From contig CM048845.1 in assembly GCA_026545225.1 (NCBI GenBank), positions 84,657,033 through 84,721,032 on the forward strand: a stretch of 64,000 bases of DNA, written 5' to 3'. The translations under genes were made by a program, and so were the position numbers. This stretch comes from Cornus controversa (taxonomy: Eukaryota > Streptophyta > Magnoliopsida > Cornales > Cornaceae). Positions 57,501 to 64,000 of this stretch are shown here, one piece after another (position 1 is the stretch's first letter; each line of letters begins with the position of its first letter). Under the pieces are notes generated by a model, which was not told the origin of the DNA, searched no databases, and was given only the letters and a program-made list of their open reading frames with translations.

Positions 57501-59796
57501 CTGATTAAGGACAATTGCATAATGCAATATTAAAAGCTCACCTTTGCCATGTGTGTCAACACAAGTTTAAGTCTGGAGGCAGCCACAGATCTGAATAAAT
57601 CCAGAGCATAGTTCTGTTCCCTGTCAATCATTCTCAACAATCAAGTTTGATGGAGTGTTACTGGAAGGGCATTCCTATCAGCTCAAGGTTAGAATATAGG
57701 ATGATGTTGAAAATGTATCTGTAATACGTGTTTGTTGTTGACATATATATATTGTGTATGAGTGTGTGTGAACATTTTCTATTTTTACACAAAGGTAAAT
57801 ATATTCAGTGCTATCAATGGGAGGGAAAGAAGACAAACATAACGATCGGCATTATTTTTCACTAAAATGGTTATTCTCAAGAGTCAAACTCAGTTCTCAT
57901 GCTCAGTCCGAGCTTGTTGCCATTCATTAAAAGGATAGTAGAGTAGTGGCTTCTATATCTATAATACAGCTGAATTTCCTGTTTCAACATCAATAATGAT
58001 GAGTTCTTATAATTTTTGAATAACCTTGGATCAATTATACCCAGCCAGGTGAGAATTGTCAAAGCTGGTCAAGTCCATTGGCTTTTACTAGATTATAGTT
58101 CTAAGCGGTCTGAAGTTAAGTCAAATGGTCATATTTAATTTTATAACCGGCCAATCTAGTCTGAGTCTAGGTTTATTTATTGGTTTTAATTCTAGGCACA
58201 GATATAAATCTCCCAAATCTTCTGAATCATGGATATAAAGGTTGCTGCAAGTCAGTTCTTAAATGGATATTACTTAGCATTTGAAGTAGGAAATAAAGCT
58301 TTAAGGCTTGAAGCAAAATCAAATTGCAATGCCTGAAGCTTGGGGTATCTTGTGATTGCATCAGACTTATCTTCAGTCTCTTACGGTTCGTCTGGAGGAG
58401 ATGAGGATAAAAAGGCATGATTCCGAGCAGTGGATGCATCATAGAGTCCTTCCACAGGAACTTAGAGAAAGAGTTCGGCGCTATGATCAATACAAGTGGC
58501 AGGAAACAAGAGGAGTAGATGAAGAGAACTTGGTCCAAAGTCTTCCAAAAGACCTCAGAAGGGATATCAAGCGGCATCTCTGTTTAAATTTGGTGAGACG
58601 GGTAAGTATTTTGGTCATCTTTGTCATCATTTGTTAGTTCTTAACCATGTCATCTTTATGTGCATGTATAATGGATGTATGGGTTCAAACAAGGAAAATA
58701 TTCTAAAATCAGAATTCTCTTGAATTTTCAGTGTCTAAAGCTATGATCTGTAGACGCTGACACCGCAATATCTCCCAATATGAGATGCAGTCATATTATG
58801 TTGTCTGAGTATCATATTCAGAACATGCATATTTTGAATTTGAATCTGTACAAATTGTGCATTTTGAAAAACAATAAAATTTGACAGGATGTAGTACAGT
58901 GAAAATGCAAAACAAAGCCACATCAGGGGAATAATAATAGTTATGCTGTTGAGCCAGTAGAGCCACACTCATCGTTTGCAAATTTCATATCTGTAATCGA
59001 ATGCAGTAGTACATGGATATGAGTCCTTGGTATTCTGCCAGTCTTGCAACATTAATGACATGGCCTATATTCTATCATTGATGATGATCTAGTGTGGCGT
59101 TTGCAGGTCCCTTTATTTGAAAATATGGATGAACGGTTGCTTGATGCCATCTGTGAGCGATTGAAACCAAGTTTATACACAGAGAACACTTACATTCTCC
59201 GGGAGGGAGATCCTGTTGATGAAATGCTTTTCATTATTCGTGGACGCCTAGAGAGTGTAACTACAGATGGTGGAAGGAGTGGATTTTTCAACCGAGGTGT
59301 CTTGAAAGAAGGGGATTTCTGTGGGGAGGAGCTCCTAACATGGGCTCTGGATCCTAAATCTGGTTCTAGCCTACCTCCATCTACTCGGACTGTAAAAACT
59401 TTGATAGAGGTGGAGGCTTTCGCCTTAATAGCAGACGAGGTGAAGTTCATAACCAGTCAGTTTAAGCGCCTTCACAGTAGACAGGTTCAGCATACTTTTC
59501 GCTTTTACTCACAGCAGTGGAGGACTTGGGCCGCCTGCTTTATCCAAGCTGCTTGGCGACGGTATTCCCAGAGGAAAATTGCAGAAGCTAATCATGATGA
59601 AGTCAAAGAGGAAGGAGGAGAGAGTAAATCAAATGCAAAAATTGCATCCAGCTTTGGTGCAACTATACTTGCATCACGTTTTGCAGCAAACGCTCTTCGT
59701 GGGGTTCATAGGCTTCGTGGGTCAACAAGTACTACAGGCTTGGTACAACTGCAGAAACCTCCAGAACCCAACTTTTCTGCTGGTAGTGGAGATTAA
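38877..59796 (+). CDS. Cyclic nucleotide-gated ion channel (CNGC5/6/9-like, group II), 732 aa
   Basis: Plasma-membrane cation channel, in this family mainly a calcium entry path controlled by calmodulin and possibly cyclic nucleotides. Exons: 38877-38935, 44782-45361, 52116-52328, 53817-54124, 55403-55514, 58365-58601, 59107-59796; all joins keep frame. The N-terminus [20 protein letters not shown] plus exon 2 LDSKLS and [18 protein letters not shown] fits group II CNGCs, which fixes the start. S1 is about 105-128, S2 144-166, S3 200-211, S4 225-250, S5 265-290. A Cys-rich extracellular loop (about 300-350) precedes the pore GLQNLSTLGQG (382-392) and S6 (about 400-422). The C-linker is 425-503. 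The cyclic-nucleotide-binding domain (504 to about 625) includes FCGEELLTW and STRTV. The IQ motif [13 protein letters not shown] (648-660) binds calmodulin in the family. The protein has normal length and no broken motif. Assignment to CNGC5, 6 or 9 is not possible by eye. Confidence 0.94.
39860..39930 (-). mobile_element. RTE-type LINE 3' end scrap
   Basis: 'caacaaaacaaagtcctttt' then 'cccaactatttggtggcgg' is the complement of the 3' end shared with the RTE fragment at 15428 ('aactaagtcttttccaact'). Only the extreme 3' end is present. Confidence 0.5.
40298..41455 (+). repeat. LTR-like block with repeated inverted 'gattaatcg' words
   Basis: It begins TGTCACACCCCGATTTTC, a common start for plant Ty3-type LTRs. 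Near the end it has 'aaaggggtgagtgtcaac' followed by 'cccagtagagatac'. Between 40550 and 40790 the word gattaatcg or a close variant recurs about eight times. There is no coding capacity and the end is not defined. Confidence 0.35.
41460..42110 (-). mobile_element. Copia-type reverse transcriptase fragment
   Basis: On the minus strand, '[19 protein letters not shown]' followed by [20 protein letters not shown] and [17 protein letters not shown] is the Copia RT catalytic region (YMDD). Upstream minus-strand sequence (to about 42110) is the preceding RT segment with stops and frame changes. No LTRs were found, so it is a decayed internal fragment. Confidence 0.75.
42500..43082 (+). mobile_element. 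RTE-type LINE reverse transcriptase fragment
   Basis: Reads [19 protein letters not shown], then [18 protein letters not shown] (A-D-D motif here ANDIV, so the catalytic aspartate is altered), then [14 protein letters not shown] and [16 protein letters not shown]. Stops interrupt the frame (about 42627 and 42855). The 3' end passes into 'aacaataaactaaac'. It is related to the element at 7918. Confidence 0.8.
46648..48920 (-). mobile_element. Copia retrotransposon, 5'-truncated, minus strand
   Basis: The 3' LTR is 46648-46780 (133 bp): on the minus strand TGTTAGAATAG to TTTCAACA, preceded by the polypurine tract gctcgaggggaag. Coding remnants on the minus strand include [19 protein letters not shown] and [15 protein letters not shown] (RT, at 47548-47838). 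Further along is the integrase-RT linker [19 protein letters not shown] (about 48100-48260). Several stops are present. The 5' LTR is absent; the element stops near the LTR of its neighbour. Confidence 0.8.
48928..51160 (+). mobile_element. Copia retrotransposon, 3'-truncated, plus strand
   Basis: The 5' LTR is 48928-49097 (170 bp, TGTTAGAGGG to TTGACA), followed at once by TGGTATCAGGGTT, a primer-binding site. gag-like coding runs at about 50070-50530 ([31 protein letters not shown]). A zinc-knuckle remnant [15 protein letters not shown] follows at about 50800-50855, with a stop replacing one position. The protease start [12 protein letters not shown] is at about 51070-51110. Integrase, RT and the 3' LTR are missing. 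The LTR resembles that in ATM intron 14 (21808-21969). Confidence 0.8.
52672..53159 (+). mobile_element. TRIM family B with doubled primer-binding region, 5-bp TSD
   Basis: Flanked by CATTG (52667-52671 and 53160-53164). The left LTR is 52672-52900 (TGTGGTAACC to GACGTTACA). A matching right LTR segment ends GTCGTTACA at 53159; its first ~35 bp are diverged or replaced. Directly after the left LTR, 'atggtatcagagctg' plus about 35 bp ('gccgacggggacgtcga') is present twice in tandem, at 52902 and 52951. There is no coding capacity. It lies in CNGC intron 3. Its LTR is related to the block inside the ATM-intron TRIM. Confidence 0.8.
54125..55402 (+). other. CNGC intron 4 (1278 bp)
   Basis: Ordinary AT-rich intron with donor GTAAGC and acceptor 'ttcgcag'. 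No coding sequence was recognised. A short stretch around 54360-54720 has few stops but matches nothing known to me. Confidence 0.8.
56018..56272 (+). mobile_element. TRIM family A, complete, 255 bp
   Basis: Two 73-bp LTRs (56018-56090 and 56200-56272) start TGTTGAAGGATTTATA and end GTTGTTGACA or GATTGTTGACA, with about three differences. The primer-binding site TGGTATCAGAGCC follows directly at 56091-56103. The polypurine tract 'gtgagggggggggaaggggt' precedes the right LTR. The 5-bp target duplication ATTTG is exact (56013-56017, 56273-56277). There is no coding capacity. It lies in CNGC intron 5. Confidence 0.93.
56278..58364 (+). other. Rest of CNGC intron 5
   Basis: AT-rich intron sequence between the TRIM and exon 6. 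It has AT runs at 57180-57196 and 57744-57751. No further element or gene was recognised. Confidence 0.5.
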
Positions 59797-60130
59797 TCAG
59801 TGTCTGTATAGCAGATGATGACATTAACCGAAATGTTGTTTTGCTTCACCCTCCAGCTATTGAAAATGAATGTTACTTGTCATTCCTAATTGCAATGTTT
59901 CATTGCTAATTTTCTAAATGAGGAGAGGAGTGTTGAGGTGAAGGTGGATTAGATCGAATCCCAACGATGATGGAAATTCTCCAGAATCATGGGAAACCCC
60001 AAAAATCATGAATTTTATTGGTGATTGTAACGTATTAGATAACTGCTTATTGGTTATTGTAACTTCTATATATTTTGGGGCTCTTATATATGAATGAGAA
60101 AATTTTCTTCTTGGAGTGATCATATTTTCT
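59797..60130 (+). other. CNGC 3' UTR and flank
   Basis: Sequence after the stop with short AT-rich motifs. The run 'tatatatgaatgagaaaatt' near 60090 could be a far upstream polyadenylation element. No other feature was seen. Confidence 0.45.
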
Positions 60131-60134
60131 TCAT

Positions 60135-60290
60135 TGTACCACTCTATTGGAGCCAAAAGTCTCAAATTCAAACCTCCCTACCCAAATATTTTAATTGTCA
60201 CATGTGAGTTGGTGCATCGATAATTTAAATATTTAAATTACACCATTTGGATAAATGATTATAAACATGGTTTTAAATTCAAAAGGGTCT
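60135..60290 (+). mobile_element. Degenerate TRIM family A remnant
   Basis: 'ggagccaaaagtctcaaatt' with 'caaacctccctac' parallels the TRIM internal text at 56100 ('agagccaaaggtctcgaggt'). It is followed by a decayed LTR ('aatttaaatatttaaattac', 'gattataaacatgg'). There are no terminal duplications. It lies just after the CNGC gene. Confidence 0.45.
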
Positions 60291-60839
60291 TGAGTTCAAA
60301 TCTTAGTGTCGCCTAATATAAAAAATACGTGGAGATCACATGTAAAGAAATATTTTACACCCTCTTCATGGCATCTTAAACTTAAGGACATGGTAATTAA
60401 AATAGCATCAGAGCACGTTTTTGATTCCAGTGTCATGCATATTTACTATACTAAAAATACTAAAAATGTGAGCCAACAGTGAAAATAAAAGGCATCATTT
60501 GTGACGTATACCATTAAAGTTGCCTGGTGAAAATAGCATCAGAGCATGTTTTCGATGGACCAGGATCCTCTACAGTAATCGGTACATGCGATAATTGTGC
60601 TGTAATCCGAAAATAATAAAATATTATTATCTTCCCTTCTATCTCTCAGGGTATATATATATATATATATAATTCTTTTTATTCCTTTCATTTAAAAGTC
60701 CATAAATTCTCTTGCAATTGAAATTTTTTGATAAAACAATTTTTGCTCAATAGAACATCATGAGAGTTTCAATTTGAGTACCACTTAAATTATATTTTAA
60801 TTTTAAAAAAAATGGGATATGATTTTACCAAATCATGTC

Positions 60840-63800
60840 CATACAATTAAAGTCATTTTCACACCATCAAAGTTATTTTACACACAATTAAAGTGTTTTC
60901 GCACAAACTTAAAACATATACATTTTAATATTTTTTAAATATGTTTCTTAAAATATTGTGTCTAAATGTTTTTAAAAAAATTGAAAAGAAAAAATATAAA
61001 AATTTATTTATTTTCTTACATGTGCTAAAAATTACTTTAAATGTGTGAAAATATAATTTAAGTGTGTGGAAATTGATTTTAAGTGTGCGTAAGTGAGGCT
61101 TAAAAATATGAACATCAACTGCTATAATTTATTTGTATGCAAACATCCTTTTTAAGTGTGCCCAAAAGTTTCTAAAAATTTGGAAAGAAAAAACATAAAA
61201 AATTATTTATTTTCGGTGTGTGTAAAATTATATTGTGTGTAAAAATTTACTTTAAATGTGTGTAAATGTACTTTACGTGTGTGAAAAGTTATTTTAAGTG
61301 TGTGGAAGTGACGTTTCAAAATGTGAACATCAACAATTATGATTTATTTATGTGCAAACATACTTTATGTGTGCCCAAATGCTGCTAAAATCATAATAAT
61401 TGATGTTCACATTTTTAAGCATCACTTCTCCACATTTAAAGTCATTTTTCACACACTTAATGTATATTTCCACACATTTAAAGTCATTTTTTAAGACTCG
61501 TTGTAATAATTGTTTCCACACATATAAAACATAACATTTGATTTTCACATTTTTTAAGACTCATGTCCACGAACTTAAAGGTCTTTTTCACACATTTAAA
61601 GTCATTTTTGACACAGTTAAAATATTATTCCACACACTAAAAATATATAATTTTTTTTGTTTTTTCTTTCAAAAAATTTCAGAAACATTTAGACACATAC
61701 AATAAGTGTTTCCACACAAATAAAAAATAACATTTCATTTTCACATTTTTTAAGACACATGTCCACGAACTTAAAGACCGTTTCTACACATTTAAAGTAT
61801 TATTCCACACACTTAAAGTATTATTCGACACACAGAAAATTTATCATTTTGTATGTTTTTTCTTTTCAATTTTTTCAGAAACATTTAGACACATCCAATA
61901 AGTCACAAATAAAACATAACATTTGATTTTCTCACTTTTCAAGACTCATGTCCACGAACTTAAAGGCACTTTCCACACATTTAAAGTCCTTTTCGACACA
62001 GTTAAAGTACTATTCCACACACTGAAAATATATAAGTTTTTATGTTTTTTCTTCCCAAATTTTTCAGAAACATTTAGACACATCCAATAAATGTTTCCAC
62101 ACAAATAAAAAAATAACATTTGATTTTCAAATTTTTAAGACTCATGTCCACGAACTTAAAGGCCCTTTCCACACATTTAAAGTATTATTCCACACAAGTA
62201 TTATTCCACACACTGAAAATTTATCATTTTGTATATTTTTTCTTTTAAATTTTTTCATAAACATTTAGATATATCCAATAAGTGTTTCCACACAAATACA
62301 AAAATATATTTGATTTCCACATTTTTTAAGACTCATGTCCCCGAACTTAGAGGCCACTTTCACATATTTAAAGTATTATTCCACACACTTTCCACCCACT
62401 GAAAATTTATCATTTTGTATGTTTCTTCTTTTAAATTTTTTCAGAAACATCCAATAAGTGTTTCCACACAAATAAAAAATAACGCTTGATTTCAACATTT
62501 TTTAAGACTCGTGTCCATGACCTTAAAGGCCATTTCCACACATTTAAAATATTATTCCACACACTTAAAGTATTATTCCACACACTTGAAATTTATCAAT
62601 TTGTATGTTTTTTCTTATCAATTTTTTCATAAACATTTACACGCATCCAAGAAGTGTTTCCACACAAATAAAACATAACATTTGATTTTCTCATTTTTTA
62701 AGAATCATGTCCACGAACTTAAAGGCCCTTTCCACACATTTAAAGTCATTTTCGACACAATTAAAGTATTATTTCACACACACAAAATATATAATTTTTT
62801 ATGTTTTTTTTTTTTTCAAATTTTTCAGAAACATTTAAACACATCTAATAAGTGTTTCCACACAAATAAAACATAACATTTGATTTTATCATTTTTAAGA
62901 ATCATGTCCACGAACTTAAAGGTCATTTTCACACATTTAAAGTCATTTTCGACACAGTTAAAGCAATATTTGACACACAGAAAATATATAATTTTTTATG
63001 CTTTTTTTTTCAATTTTTCAAAAACATTTAGACACATCCAATAAGTGTTTCCACGCAACTAAAACATAACATTTGATTTCCACATTTTTTAAGACTCATG
63101 TCCACAAACTTAAAGGCCTTTTTCTACACATTTAAAGTATTATTCTACACACTTAAAGTATTATTCCACGCACTGAAAATATTTAATTTTATATGTGTTT
63201 TTTTAAATTTTCAGACACATTTAGACACATCCAATAAGTGTTTCCAAACAAAACATTTGATTTCCTCATTTTTTAAGATTCATGTTCACGAACTTAAAGG
63301 CCCTTTCCACACATTTAAATTAATTTTCCATGCACTTAAAGTAATTTTCCATGCACAAAAATTAAATAATTTTTTATGTTTTTCTTTCTAATTTTTTTAA
63401 CAGATTTTAGCCACATTTGAAGGATGTTTTCACACAAATAAATCATAACAATTTATATTCACATTTTAAAGTCTCATTTCTACTCACTTTCCACATACTT
63501 AAAGTACATTTTCACACATTTAAAGTAATTTTCCACACACTTAAAATAATTTTCCACTCACTGAAAATAGATAATTTTTTATGTTTTTTCTTTCTAATTT
63601 TTTTAACAACTTTTAGACACACTTGAATGATATTTTCACACAAATAGATCATAATAATTAATTACCACATTTTTAAACGGCATTTCTATTCACATTTTAA
63701 AGTCTCGTTTCTACTCACTTTCCACATACTTAAAGTACATTTCCACACCTTTAAAGTACTTTTCCACACACTTAAAGTAATTTTTCACGTTCGGAAAAAA

Positions 63801-64000
63801 AATAATTTTTTATGTTTTTTCTTTCTAATTTTTTAGCAACTTTTAAGCATATTTGAAGGATGTTTTCACACAAATAAATCATAACAATTTATATTCACAT
63901 TTTTAAGTCTCATTTCCACTCACTTCCCACATACATAAAGTACATTTCCACACATTTAAAATATTTTTCCATACACTTAAAGTAATTTTCCACGAACTGA
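60840..64000. repeat. Satellite-like tandem array, about 195-bp monomers, with inverted junction
   Basis: From about 61400 to the window end, a monomer recurs about every 185-230 bp. Its parts are an AT block ending 'tatgttttttctttc', 'agaaacatttagacacatcc', 'gtgtttccacacaaataaaa', 'aagactcatgtccacgaact' and several 'ttccacacacttaaagt' subrepeats of about 18-20 bp. About 13 monomer marks lie at 61513, 61714, 61908, 62092, 62285, 62459, 62656, 62853, 63044, 63238, 63428, 63634 and 63863. From about 60950 to 61345 the same words appear as reverse complement ('tttaagtgtgtgg'). The last monomers (from 63428) are more diverged. Open frames here only reflect the repeat. Confidence 0.9.

Noticed and set aside
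62682-63626. Several open frames with repeated FHTFK-like peptides
   Set aside because: They only reflect the satellite monomer. They break at every irregular monomer and look like no protein family.
60840-64000. CRISPR-like regularly spaced repeats
   Set aside because: This is a eukaryotic genome. Spacers are themselves repeated, monomers are contiguous and diverged, and no cas genes are present.

Overview
The window is nuclear DNA from a flowering plant, most likely a eudicot. It is AT-rich, all three genes are interrupted by introns, and the proteins are plant forms of ATM kinase, a short SRO protein and a group-II-like cyclic-nucleotide-gated channel. The species cannot be told from the sequence. 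All three genes lie on the + strand.

Layout. (1) 14-24284: the last 19 coding exons of ATM, the DNA-double-strand-break checkpoint kinase, covering part of the FAT region, the whole PI3K-like kinase domain and the FATC tail; the 5' part lies outside the window. Introns are swollen by transposons: about 3.0 kb (1692-4647), 9.2 kb (5733-14890) and 5.3 kb (15138-20484). (2) 24285-27458: intergenic, with an inverted-repeat MITE, a small hairpin, a possible Helitron end and a 3 x 96-bp repeat in the upstream region of the next gene. (3) 27459-29499: a five-exon SRO gene (PARP-like plus RST domain, no WWE), with a probable leader intron. (4) 29500-37700: intergenic, dominated by a structurally complete Helitron (31258-34844) carrying decayed RPA1-like coding sequence, then a 3 x 86-bp tandem repeat. 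(5) About 37800-59796: a seven-coding-exon CNGC channel gene encoding 732 aa. Its 59-bp first coding exon lies 5.8 kb upstream of exon 2, and introns 1 to 3 and 5 hold Copia, RTE-LINE and TRIM elements. (6) 60840-64000: a satellite-like array of about 195-bp monomers with an internal orientation switch, running off the window end.

The genes do not form a functional cluster: ATM acts in DNA damage signalling, SRO in stress-related transcription-factor binding, CNGC in plasma-membrane calcium entry. What links the region is its mobile DNA. The same element families recur in introns of both long genes: a TRIM family with 73-bp LTRs, RTE-type LINE fragments, and a short-LTR Copia family. The most unusual structures are a chimeric TRIM in ATM intron 7, a TIR element carrying two copies of an EXO70-derived fragment in ATM intron 10, the RPA1-bearing Helitron, and the inverted satellite junction. 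All exon coordinates were derived by hand from GT/GC-AG splice sites and reading-frame continuity; every join keeps frame and gives a protein matching its family.
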